DNA of 64,000 nt, from the NCBI GenBank assembly GCA_963922205.1, contig CAWUHX010000143.1, forward strand, positions 1 through 64,000. The letters run 5' to 3'. Positions 1-10,609 of this stretch are shown here, one piece after another. A program made the translations under genes and the position numbers. Under the pieces are notes generated by a model. It was not told the origin of the DNA and made no database searches. It saw only the letters and a program-made list of their open reading frames with translations. Within the stretch, counting starts at the first letter, position 1; the number at the start of each line of letters is the position of its first letter. The stretch comes from Romanomermis culicivorax (taxonomy: Eukaryota; Nematoda; Enoplea; Mermithida; Mermithidae).

Positions 1-25
1 AGCAGTGGTATCAACGCAGAGTACT
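1..25 (+). other. SMART-type amplification primer (adapter carry-over)
   Basis: The first bases (agcagtggtatcaacgcaga and then gtact) match the common SMART/template-switch PCR primer, lacking only its first A. Such a sequence does not belong to a genome. Its position at base 1 marks the end of an amplified fragment left untrimmed in the assembly. Confidence 0.93.
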
Positions 26-452
26 AACCACTGTTGAATATATCTCCCAAATAGAACAAAGAATGATTATTTTCAGCAAAAGTGGATCCATAGCAAAATT
101 GTCTCATTTCTATCTAAAATTATTGGGATAACCCTGAGCCAAGAACAACAAATCACTGCATCTCACTGGGGTTCGTGACACGCATTTAGTAGAATACAAT
201 TTCTTGCATTTACTTCTGAAAATACGAGGCAAATTGAAAATTTTGATGCGCATCGGTTGCAACCAATTTCCCAATTTTTAACGAATGAAGTTTTTAATTT
301 TCACGATATATGCGCCATCTAATTGGTAAAAAAATTGATGAGCTTAATAATTTGTAAATGCATACTGTATATTCTTCCATAACGAAATCCTGCCTAGGTT
401 ATTCAGCGCAAAAAGTAAATGTAAAGTGTTACTTACATACTTCAGCAGAAAG

Positions 453-535
453 TAGCGGATGTGCACTAGGTAGCGGATCTGACTACAGTAGCGGTTGTGC
501 ACGAGGTAGCGGATGCGCACTAGGTAGCGGATCTG
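453..535 (+). repeat. Short tandem repeat, unit about 17 bp
   Basis: Imperfect copies of gtagcggatgtgcactag follow each other, with variants such as gtagcggttgtgcacgag. The six-frame Ser/Gly-rich peptide here is an artefact of the repeat. Confidence 0.7.
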
Positions 536-803
536 GCACCGACCCGATAAAAAGATTAACTTCTGTATGTGGCTGAAACCGACGTCAGTGTCAGGGTTAA
601 ATGAAAAATGTTAGTGAAACTTAACATCTCGAGCTCGGGTTTAAAATACTTTAGCGAAACCGGCCCCACCGTCTACCAAAATCTCTTTTTCCCAAGTTGT
701 CGAAAAAACGTTTGTTTGTATACGCAGGTTGTTTATTTGTGTTATGTTTAGTCTCTGCTTATGTAAAACGACGTTAGCAATATAACTAAACGTTAGCAAT
801 ATA

Positions 804-1044
804 ACTGTTTTTATTGAAATGCCTCTAAATAATGAAAGTGAAAAGCAAGCAGTATTTCACATTTTCACGATTTTCCGATAAACAAAATGTCGAATAGGAC
901 TAGCAATTTATGAGCCTACTGAACTAACCAATTGAGAGCTTTTCGAGCGGAAAATCTTACTGCTAGAGCTCTATGTCAGCGATTTCGACATCAGTACTGA
1001 TTTATATCAGTTTTCAACTTGGAAGCATCTAATAAAAAACAGAC
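804..1044. repeat. MITE, GTCTGTTTTT family, copy 1
   Basis: About 241 bp ending in aaaaaacagac followed by TA, with a worn left end (ctgtttttattgaaatgcc). It shares left-end and right-end sequence with the better preserved copy at 13297-13537, including the internal stretch tgaaagtgaaaagcaagcag. It lacks coding capacity, as expected of a MITE mobilised by a TA-targeting (Tc1/mariner-like) transposase. Confidence 0.75.
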
Positions 1045-1318
1045 TATAGTTGCTTGTACACGGCTGATTAACGTAGTTCACTCAATAGAGTTTCCTATAA
1101 GTAAAGGCCAGTATAGTGCAGCAGTTCTCTAGCAGTGTAAACACAACCTTCAGTTGCAGCGTAACCTAAATTTGCTGAAACTGGCAATTAACATAAGCTT
1201 GCAATATAAAGAACACATCCTAAAATTTGCCTGAAAATCTTTCTGCGTTCTGGGGTTCATTTGAAAGAATAGACTGCAGAAATATTTTTTTTCAATATGT
1301 GCTAAAGCTTTTTGTTTC

Positions 1319-1418
1319 TAAAACCCCGTTATACTCCTAGTGGAGCTTACAAATCCTTAACCACAAGTCGATTCCAAGGATTCCTAAGCGCCGCTTACGA
1401 GTATAGACGGGGCTTTAC
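1319..1418. repeat. Small inverted-repeat element
   Basis: aaaccccgttatactcc on the left is the imperfect inverse of gagtatagacggggcttt on the right, giving a palindromic element of about 100 bp. No coding capacity. Confidence 0.5.
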
Positions 1419-2990
1419 CTCGTCGAGATCTGTTAGAAATGTGACCTTGAATATTATTCTCATGTCAATGTAATTATTGAAGGTTGAACTTGATTTTGAT
1501 TTCTATTGGCTGGTGAGGTAAAACCAGACCATGCATACTCAGATTGAATATTCGTGTGAGCAAAAAATATAAAAAATAATAACTTGAGTCTTGTAACTGC
1601 ACATGAGAATATCTCTAATTCCAACATGACGCAATTGAGAAAACAGGCCTTTCCTTATTTTTAAAAAAACATTAACGTATAATTCTTTTATTGAAATCTG
1701 TCTATCTTCAATACCATCCCACGCCTTGAGGAATCATTTCCATTAATTCAGTATAGATTAAAAATGATCAGCATGATATTCTGAACAAGTTGGAGGCCAA
1801 ATTGCTACTTCGGCCCTTCGTGACGAAACAATAATTTAGCCAAGAAGTCCAATTCATAAAGTGATGTGGTAAAATGTTCTAGATTTCGCTAAACATTGAG
1901 CGAAAGATTGAAAAAATAGAAAATTGACGATGATACGGATGCCATCTAAGTTCATACTCTAACTAACCAAAAAAATTAAAAAATTTCGTTGAAAAAGTTG
2001 TTGTATAGAGTGATGTGGATCCTCAAGACGTGTCTAAGGAAAACTACATTAAGTTCAAACTTTCTTATGAAGAGCAGTTCATCTCTATCTTTCCCCTCTC
2101 CACAGCCACAACTACACCTTAACGAGTTAGGAGGAGGACTTTCAAACAACTGGCCAGTCCAAGGATTCCTTCAACGTCTCTTTAACAAAAGAGCTCCTTA
2201 AGAAAAACTTTCGAACAACGGTTTCAGTAGTACTTGCACCTTCAACTGTAGATTAATGTGACTTATTCCACTAGGAGCTTTTGAGCAACAGGGCACAGGG
2301 CTAGGAAAATTACGAAACTTGAGGTTGAAATAAAAGTGTATATAGACGTGCATGGAATATGAAGAACTCACAAAATTCTGAACTGATTTTCTTTTTCTTT
2401 GCTTTCTTAACCATCACATGTATGCCATTCATTTTAAAATAATTGATGCGACAATCCCATGAAGGAATAATTGATGCGACAATCTCATGAACCAAAACGT
2501 GTTGAAAACATTTTTCACGGACTTAAACCTGCTACCCATGACAATTAACTCTTGTGTACAACGGAAACCGACGTCGCGATCAGAATTAGACTGAAAAATT
2601 TCTTGCAACCGCACCGCTCGAGTTCGAGTTTCAGTCCGAGCGCGCGACGTTATTGTTACTGCAACTGCTGATCGCGAGCTAGCCATGATTTTGGTGGAGA
2701 TAATCGCGAGCTCGGACTTAAACCCCAATGTTGCATACGTACTCCTGCCAAAGCATACGTCGAAAATTGTACAAACCACTCAACTAATCCGCATAGCTTT
2801 TTGAAGAGGGGCAGTAACAGCTTACGATTTTAATGTCAGTATTTTTGTCATTTTTCATTCACAAGCATTTCATAAAACCAGGCTATTACTGAAATTGTTT
2901 GAAATCATACAATGACCTGACTTTTACTCTATAAAAATTTCAGCCTATCTTATCGTTAGATCATTGAACTCCAAAGTTTCTCTTATTTAG

Positions 2991-4138
2991 GCCTACAGGT
3001 GCAGATTAAAACTGTACAAAGCGACTACATGAGTACGATAGTTTCGTCAGGACTCATAATGTCGATCACACGGATCCGGCAACCTATCTTGCCCGAAACC
3101 GACCGATTTCTGTTGAGCAGTGGTTTCTCTATCGACGTTGGCTTGACATACGTAATTACAATATTAAGTTTTTTTCGAAGCTTCAATATTTCTTGTTTTT
3201 AATGTACGCGTCATTAATACGCAATTAGACTCTAAAAAACTACAATATCAGTTCTGAAATTCAATATTACTTGTTGTTACGGAAAATTATGGAATTTACT
3301 ATAAAATCAGGTAGAGACAAAAAAGATTGATCGTCAGGACCAAAGATGCGAAAGTGGCGACAGCTATTCATTAAACGTTGGTTTTTATTTTATTTCCCAT
3401 GATTTTCGTTCGTTATTTTTTCTGTATTACAGTTATGTTGGAGGAACTGCTATCAAAGGAAAGTTTTCGAAAAATGTCGATGCTACGATCCTGCTTTCGA
3501 TACGTTCAATGTCTCGGAACCGCAATACTGCCGACTGGAAAATAGTGAAGAATTTTCAGAGTGTATACTCATATTAATTTGACGCTATTTTTTCTGTGTA
3601 GGATACTGTATCATAGAAAGCCGGACCAAAAACGATTCTGATAGCAATTGCAGTTGCCGACCGCAGTGTAAAAATCAAATCTACAAAACGACAATTACTT
3701 ACGCCTTGGTATACTGTAATTCAGAAAAAAATATCCTATTTTACCGACTGAGTCTTTTCTGCTACTTTCAGATGACGGATAGTTCTCAAATAATATCGGA
3801 CAAAATCGTCGATCGAAAGTAAGCTTTTGAGTCTCGCTGTTTTGACAAACTCAATTGTATATTCTTCTAGAGATTCTATTCTAGTCAACATTTACTTGAA
3901 GTCATTGCGATATCACTCTTATGACGAACAAAAACTTTACGAGGTGACGTCAGAAATTTTTTATGAGTTTTTATTTTTACCGTTTTCCCTAAAAACTTTC
4001 CAGTTAATCGATTTAATATCAGACGTTATCGGATTATCGGGCATATATTTTGGCGTTGGATTCATTAGCGTTTTCGAAGTTTTGATCAGCATATGCAAAT
4101 TCAGTCGAGATTTGTACGGCCAAAAATCGATCACGTGA
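2991..4138 (+). CDS. DEG/ENaC-family sodium channel, C-terminal part (7 exons, partial)
   Basis: Predicted exons: 2991-3151, 3311-3376, 3433-3544, 3602-3708, 3772-3818, 3870-3943, 4004-4138; introns are 159, 56, 57, 63, 51 and 60 nt, GT-AG, and all phases agree. Extracellular domain: a Y-x3-C-x3-C-Q run (YSLN then LCWRNCYQ), then KCRCYDP, then the family signature C-x-C-x3-C-x4-Y (NCSCRPQCKNQIYKT). ILVNIYLKSL is the strand before the membrane. The last exon holds TM2 (LISDVIGLSGIYFGVGFISV), where DEG/ENaC channels form their pore, then a short tail and stop. Such proteins are amiloride-sensitive type Na+ channels of the plasma membrane, gated by peptides, acid or mechanical force. TM1 and the N-terminus are missing; they may lie before the contig start. 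The second and third exon borders are least certain (donor GTTGGT at 3377; a weaker GTGAAG donor at 3545). Confidence 0.8.
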
Positions 4139-4646
4139 TTACTGTTTCTTTAATTTCAATTCAATTCAATGAAGTTCCATTTTTGTCTATGAAAATCAGC
4201 AAGCTGTTCATATAATATTGACGCCGTAAAACAGTAAGTGATGCGTTTTTTGCTCGTTATGTTATAGCTATAATCTATTCATTTTGAAATATAAGATGCG
4301 TCGAACAAATGAAAATAATCTCAACAAAAAATAGATGGCTCATCACTGTAATCAATGATAAAAACTTTCTAGTCCATCAGCGAAAAACAGACCGACCGAA
4401 AACTTTTTCCAATGATTTAATCAAACAGGTGTCGATAAATTCTATTCAATTCAAAAATGACGTTGTTCCTATAATTTTGGCCTTCCATCACGGAAAAATT
4501 CATATTTTTTCTACTATATAAAGTTTTCCACTGCGTGAAAATTTCATATCAAATTGAACGTACTTTTTTTGTTGTCGCAATATCTGCCATTTCAGTAAAG
4601 CTTTTTGATAGATCGGGCCATAAAATTTCTAATACTCATGCATCTA
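4139..4646. other. Intergenic stretch downstream of the DEG/ENaC gene
   Basis: A 70-codon ORF (4309-4521) begins with ATG and has plausible composition but no motif I recognise. Nothing else is supported. Confidence 0.4.
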
Positions 4647-6582
4647 AGCCCGGTTCATACTTCTGCTCGCTGCTCGGCGAGCATGCTCGGAGCTGTGCTC
4701 GGAGATGTTCGGCGAACACAGCGTCGAGCAAGCTGCTCGCCAAGCATGCTCGGCGCACGAATATTTGCTCGGCGAGCAGAACCCCGAGCTCAAAAAATTT
4801 GCTCGTCGAGCATGCTCGGGGCAGTAGAAAATTTTTCTACTCCTCCGAGCATGCTCGGCGAGCAACACATGTTATAAGTATGGACGCGTCTCAGACTGCG
4901 ATAATTTATCAAAAATTAAACAATGCGCGCACGATCAATGCCAAATTATGGGCGCTCTGATCGGTCGGTAGTAGGCATGTATCGGGCCAGAGAATATCGG
5001 GTTGGGTCAGGCAGTAAAAATACCAAATCGGGTCACGGGTCGGGTCAGAGACATCTAGCAAACCAGGTCAAGGGTCAAAAAAATATGTTCAGTTCATAAA
5101 GTGTAACAAAAGCACATACTCGCCATGTTACATATTTGTTTATTATTTAGTGTAAATAAACATTGGAATGACTATTGCTTTAAATAGTAATTGCTGCTTT
5201 GAGAAACGAGAAATGAAACGAGACAAGGGAAATAAGAAATAAATAAAATCTTTCTCTTATTCAAGGCAAAAAACGAAAATCAATCCGATCTACGATTATT
5301 GGAAACAGATAAAAGAAATCTGAAATGATAGCCAAAGATGGCGTGCCCTTCTTGTCTGCCCAAATTGTGTTTGTTAAGAATTTCATTTTTTGCTTAATCT
5401 CAAAAACTGCTTCTTGAAAACTTTCTCTCAGGTACAAGACTTATTTTTGTCTCTTTTTTATTAAGAGCTTGTAAATTAAAGAATGACCAACATCGGTGTT
5501 CACACAAAAGTTTCACTACAGAACTTTTTGAATACAAGAAATTGAAGAACTCTTAATTTGAAACAGTATTTCATCACCTCGAAAAGTTTTGCTTTCAACA
5601 TGATATTGTTGAATAATTCTTCGTGAATTAGAAAAATTTAATGATTTTTAAGCACACTTTTTCAGAAGATGAAGGCTGAAAATTATTCATCAATCATTGT
5701 GTCATAATGCATTGAAGGGAAAAAGCACATTGTCATTTCATTAAACGTTTTTCTTATCACAATTAACCAAAAGTGACCCAAGATTTACACTTGCCCAGTA
5801 AGTAATCACATGCAGGGCTGATTAATGCAAAAATTGCCGTAGAAAACAGGATATTATCGATCATAGCTCGCTCAAAAAACCATCGGCCGATATTTAAAAA
5901 AGTCAATTATCAGCTGATGCCAATACATCGCTCATTCCCTACCTTCATTGGAAAACTACCGAGAAAATTTTATTTTTGAAATATATGTAATAATGACTAA
6001 ATTAATCTCATGTAGAACAAAAATTTATCTGTTTTTTCTTCTAACAGTGAAAATGATCAACTTAATTTTTTTGACCCGTGACCTTCAAGGCACAGAGGTA
6101 TCCTGGATAATGGCTAAGTTCAAGTCTTTTTTCATCCTTCGGGTCAGAAAACATTGTACAGGATCGGGTAGCATAGCATATGGTCAAAAGATCCGATACA
6201 TCTCTAATCGCTAGATTTATTTGTAGGATTTCATTTTTTTGTTGTAAAGTTTTTGCAATGTCTATTCAAAAAAAAATTGATGAAAAATTTAAACATATAG
6301 GGCTTGTTCGTGAAAAAGAATTCCTGTTTAACGTTTGATCCCCTGATTACAAGGACGTTAGGAAAAACGCCATGTTTTCAAGATACTGATTTTATGGTTC
6401 GTACATGGAAAGAAATAATTATGCCGCGAAGTATGAACCAAATCCGAGCACGCTCGGCGAGCAAGGTGCTCGCCGAGCATCCCCGGGCATGCTTGGCGAG
6501 CATGCTCAGAGCTGTGCTCGGAGATGCTTGCCGAGCATGCTCGAGGTAAATTTGTTCGCCGAGCAGAAGTATGAACCGGGCT
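4647..6582. mobile_element. Non-autonomous TIR element, 1.94 kb, TA target site
   Basis: The left end AGCCCGGTTCATACTTCTGC is repeated in inverse orientation at the right end (gcagaagtatgaaccgggct), and TA flanks both sides (4645-4646 and 6583-6584). Just inside each end are dense palindromes of the form gctcggcgagcatgctcgg (4668-4866 and about 6446-6568). The centre (about 4966-6210) looks like a second element, its ends sharing gatgtatcgg-like inverse repeats and cgggtc-rich tracts. No transposase is recognisable. Overlapping ORFs in all frames of the palindromes are artefacts. Confidence 0.75.
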
Positions 6583-6590
6583 TATTTAGT

Positions 6591-9500
6591 TTAACAGGAA
6601 ACATGACTAATATTGGAACACACGCAAAATTTAATTCTTTCACTGCACTCGTTATCCCACCATTTGTCCTTCAAACGTCTCATTTTACCGAACTGCTGCA
6701 TCCGCAAAATTCTTTGATTGACATGATCAACAAAACCTCGGGGGACATTGAGCGGGAACGCCAGTCCGTAAAAAGCCGTGTTCAGTGGTTTGCCCCAAAT
6801 CATGACATCGCACGGTGGCCTGGTCGAAAGGTATGCCAAAGAGACTTCGTCCCCCAAAAAAGCGAAATTGGAACCATTGCGTACGTTGTGCAAACCGGAA
6901 TGATAATTTTCCACGAGAACGGGCTGTCCTGAAAATTGACCACTAGAAAAGATCAGGGCCCGGTTTTTCGAAGCTCATCTTAGGAAAAAGCCACACTTTT
7001 GCGCATAGTATCGCGTAGCGCGAAAGTATAACTTTTCCTAAAGTGCGCTTCGAAAAATCTGACCCTAATCTAAGAAGTTCAATGTTAATTGAAAATTTGA
7101 AAAAAACAATATCGAATAAATATCAAAACAATCAGAATCACAACCATAAATAAGCAGCAAGGATACTCTGTGGTTTTCGGCCCAAACTGTACCCATAATT
7201 TCGTTAGAATTGAAGATATCATTATTGTAAATGGCAATTTCAAATAATAGGTCTTAAGCGGCCTTCTACTGCTTAGTTTGTACCTTCTACCTTCAACAAT
7301 CATTATTCATACCCTGAAGTAGAATCGACCAAATCCAAGGCAAGGAATGCTGAAATCCACCACTTTCAGACTTACTATAATATCGTTGACCAAATATTGA
7401 TCAAAAATACTCACTTCAAAGTCTTACGGTTTAATTGTGAAAACGCCCGAAATTAAATGCTCACTAATGTTCATCTGATCCATGCGTCTCATTCTGAGTA
7501 AAGGCCGAATTTGTACTTCACGGCACGGCCATGGCCACGGCGGCCGTGACCAATCAGACTGCGCTAGGAAAAACTGACGTTACATATGACTGGTTACACG
7601 TCACGTGCTCTGAAATCCGAATGGTCACGGCTACTGTGACCGCGGCCATGCTGCGAAGTATAAACGCGGCTTAAAGGCAGAGTTTCACTTCACGCGGCGG
7701 GCAACACCATGAGTGATGACCGCTAGCCCACTAGTTTAGGACTCAGCGGACAAGCGGTCGCCGCTACCAATTTTCAAAGTTTACTGTAGAAATTTCAATC
7801 TGAATTTCGGCGGTGTTGCTCGCTGCATGAAGTTTAATTTTCTGATGGTTGCAATAGATGATTTGAACCAAAACTTGTTTAATCCATTCTTTCAGTAAAT
7901 AATGATAGGTTTAGGTTGCTATTTTAAGAAATGTTCGATTTCTTGTCCAAAAATTACATATATTTTTGATTTTTGGCTTGGTTTCTGTAAAGATAATATC
8001 GTCAGCGCGGAACTTAGAAGGTCGACTCTGCTTTATTTCACCAGAGAAAAGTAAAGAAATGATACCTGTAATTGGGGGTTGGATCCCCTAACTTGGTGGA
8101 ACCCCGTACCCAAACGTCGGGACCCCCCAACTCCAAGGTGACTTTCTTAGGTTTTTTGAGAAAATTTTCGCAATTTTTGTTTTTTTTTTCTCTTTTTTCG
8201 AATTTTTGGGGACCAGCCCCCCAAATTTTGGGAATTCGGGGACCCCAACCTAAAATTTTCGGCTTACATCCCACTCCCAACTGATCGAATCTATTACAGG
8301 TATGAAGGAAATAATATCTTAAATTTATACCGACGCCAAGTACAAAGATTGCACAAAAAATTGGTCGAAGATTGAGAAAAAATTCGAAATTTCAAAAATT
8401 CATCACTTTTTCACGAATTTTTAATTCAAACTCATCGGAAAGATATATTTTGGCAATAAATTCGATTAAAATGAATGTCGTCACGCGCGACACCACTCGC
8501 GGCCTGCCCGCTTGGCATATGCCACTTGCACTTGCATTTTAATCGCTCAATGAACGATAATTTTGCAAAAAGCCGCGATGAAAATGGTTTAAAATCAACA
8601 TTTTGGTGAAAGCAGTGCCCGCTAGGATAGAAAAATTTCTGAACTAGCGGGCGCATGAAAAACCACGGTAGAATTTCTAGCGGGGATTTCGGTCGTCACG
8701 CGCGACACCGCTCGCGGGCTGCCCGCTCGGCATATGCCACTTCCATATCGGGCGAGCCGTTCACGCTCGATTTCGATTGGTTCATTTTTTCTTTTTACTG
8801 TAGCGTGACGCGGGAAGCGTCAAGTGACATTCCGCCTTAAGTGTGAAAAAATCAATAGTCTGTTTTTATAAAATGTTTGTAAACCGAAAAATGACAAAAA
8901 CTTTCACTGCCGTTGATATCGTTTGCACAAAAGTTTTACGATAAAATTTATTATTCGAAAAATTGAAAAATAATACCGCTGTTTTTTTGTAAAATGCTTC
9001 CAAATTAAAAATTGACAAAATCAGGATTATTGTTCAAGCGTTTGTGCAAAGCTTCTACAGTGAAATTTATTACTCAACAAATGACTAAAGGTTAGATGAG
9101 TGTGCTAACAAATTTTCAGTTTGATGTACGAAATCGTTAAAATATGGAATAGTACCTGCTTTCCACTTTTATTATTTAGAAGCGTTTCAAAAAAACAGAC
9201 TTAAGTTGAGTGCGCACAGATTTTAAGTCCTATGTGAGCAAAAATCGTAAAAATATGAAATCGTACTTGCTTTTTTCTGTTACAAAAATTTCAAGAATAA
9301 CAACCTAATGTGCTTAATAGGAAAAATACTGAGGAAGACAAAATTTTTCGCACAACTAGTGTACGCCATGCTGACGTCTACAGTATTTACTTCGTTATCC
9401 CTTGTGAAATTATATCGAAATGAATGTTCCATAATTAGACACGATTTGAATGTCGATTTCAAGTCTTACTCAGATTTCAAGTCTTACTCAGATTTCAAGT

Positions 9501-10609
9501 CTTACTCAGTAAGAAAATCTCGTCGGTAGGGTGACGTAGATGCGATCAACGCAATACTAATTATTTCATTTTAGTTTAGATAATAAAAGACTATTCCTTG
9601 ACATACCCAATATAAGCTTCTTTTCGCTTTTTGAGATTCAGTTCGAATCACGACTCATGGTATCCGATTTTGACTCCATTTTTGAATGCGAACAGAAATT
9701 ATTTTATTCCTCATTTTTGATTGATTTTATGAGAATAACGCTTTCTAAACTTCGCTGCTACAAATTCTGATTTTGTGGATATCTTATCATATTTCTCAAT
9801 TTTTTCACATCATTTACGGGGATTTATAGATTCTCCGAAGTTTGACTTGATTGAAATGCATTTCTATGGTCAAATAAGTCATCTGACCTGAATCATGCCG
9901 AGAAAATTGAAAATATTTGGGTGACACCGTTAATGCAGACAAGAGTTTGAAATTCAAACACGTTTGTCAGCAAGGAGCTGAGAAATGAAACCCGACAATT
10001 ACCTTCGTTGTGTTTGGCCATAATTTCTCGGTAAATGTCTGAATACATTTTGTACCTGCTTTCTCGGAGCATTTCTTCTGTAGCGCCACCTTTCATCATG
10101 CCCAAAATCAGTTTATTTTGAGCCATCAAAGACGCCAGTTCTTTCAAATGCCTGAAAGGAATCTTTTGACCCGGGTCCTTGGGTTTCTTGACCGCAACTA
10201 CAATATTGGCCGGCATGAAAGGAAAACTGAATCGCATGATCCTCATCCGGGCCCAAGTTATGGTTAAAGGAGCGGCTATGACGTCTGCGCGCCCTGCGAT
10301 CAATTCATTTTCTAACTCCCGGTATTCTCCCGGTCCGGCGGCGTGGTCCACCGAACGACCCACCTCAGGACCACCCGAGGTCAAAGTCGAAACTTCGAAA
10401 GTGACGTTCTCGTCTTTGAACATGACGCCCAAAAAATCGGCCACGAAACCGTAATTGGCCGAATGACGACCATCAGCCGGAAAATTGAAGGGTGGTTGTG
10501 CGACGGTCAAAATTTTCAAGTGGTTCTTCCACAAAGGACCTTCTTGGCCCTGTTTGGTGGAACAAAGAGGTATAACGAGAAGAATTGAATAAAGTTGTCT
10601 AAAAAACAT
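6591..10609 (-). CDS. Predicted secreted ionotropic-glutamate-receptor-like ligand-binding protein without pore (2 exons)
   Basis: Exon 1 is 10609-10003 (donor GAAG|GTAATT), exon 2 is 6928-6591 (acceptor TCAATTTTCAG); phase 1 matches and the product is 314 aa. Residues 1 to about 21 look like a signal peptide (MFFRQLYSILLVIPLCS). Residues 30-145 match lobe S1: LKILTVAQPPF, YGFVADFLGVMF, then APLTITWAR with the ligand-carboxylate Arg at R121. Lobe S2 starts at once (IPFRHLKELASL; GGATEE with T177) and goes on in exon 2 (FAFLGDE with D229; CDVM...YGLAFPLN...LKDKWWDNEC). The Arg, Thr and Asp ligand contacts and the two S2 cysteines are all in place. TM1, pore loop and TM2 would lie between residues about 146 and 150 but are absent within one unbroken exon, and no TM4 follows KWW. 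This suggests a soluble amino-acid-binding protein rather than a channel. A recent pseudogene is less likely because frame, splice sites and key residues are kept. Confidence 0.82.
6954..7067. repeat. Hairpin MITE next to the acceptor of exon 2
   Basis: agggcccggtttttcgaagc on the left is the imperfect inverse of gcgcttcgaaaaatctgaccct on the right, with aggaaaaag/cttttcct also paired. It lies in the intron, about 25 bp upstream of the exon 2 acceptor of the glutamate-receptor-like gene. Confidence 0.65.
7499..7674. repeat. Palindromic MITE
   Basis: Ends taaaggccgaatttgtacttc and gaagtataaacgcggctta are imperfect inverses, and inner GC-rich blocks (cggcacggccatggccacgg / ccgcggccatg) also pair. 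Similar end architecture (a -GTACTTC-/-GAAGTAT- step followed by GC palindromes) is seen in the elements at 4647 and 58662. Confidence 0.65.
7676..7845. repeat. Second palindromic MITE, adjacent
   Basis: gagtttcacttcacgcggcg...caacacc on the left pairs with ggtgttgctcgctgcatgaa on the right. No coding capacity. Confidence 0.55.
8064..8301. repeat. MITE with tacctgtaat ends
   Basis: gatacctgtaattgggggttgg on the left and attacaggtatgaagg on the right are inverse at their tips. Inside are inversely related gggacccc/ggggtcc blocks. Both strands give open frames here purely from composition. Confidence 0.5.
8854..9203. repeat. MITE, GTCTGTTTTT family, rearranged copy
   Basis: Left tip agtctgtttttataaaatg, right tip agaagcgtttcaaaaaaacagac. 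An inner left-like end (ctgtttttttgtaaaatgcttcc, about 8970) suggests one copy inserted in, or recombined with, another. Confidence 0.6.
9455..9508 (+). repeat. Perfect 18-bp x 3 tandem repeat
   Basis: Three identical copies of gatttcaagtcttactca. The perfect identity indicates recent expansion. Confidence 0.95.

Larger units (their letters stand above)
26..2990. other. Non-coding, repeat-bearing stretch
   Basis: No convincing coding exon is seen. It holds a 17-bp-type tandem repeat (about 453-535), a GGGGCC-ended MITE remnant (about 560-680), a TA-target MITE (804-1044), a short inverted-repeat element (about 1319-1418), a 28-bp direct duplication (2442-2489) and a degenerate relative of the 63.7-kb MITE (about 2545-2740). 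N-terminal exons of the DEG/ENaC gene should lie here or before the contig start, but I could not find a first transmembrane segment. Confidence 0.5.
7068..10002. other. Intron of the glutamate-receptor-like gene, filled with small repeats
   Basis: Besides the separately listed elements it contains two similar 60-bp blocks (8478-8540 and 8692-8755; cgtcacgcgcgacacc...gcatatgccactt). I searched it for missing transmembrane exons of a channel and saw none. Confidence 0.55.

Noticed and set aside
4535..4960. Overlapping ORFs in three frames through the gctcggcgagc palindromes
   Set aside because: All frames and both strands are open because of the repeat; peptides are repeats of the same few residues.
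7068..10002. Transmembrane exons of a full glutamate receptor in the intron
   Set aside because: No matching segments found, and the S1-S2 joint is inside exon 1, so an intronic exon could not supply the pore at the right place.
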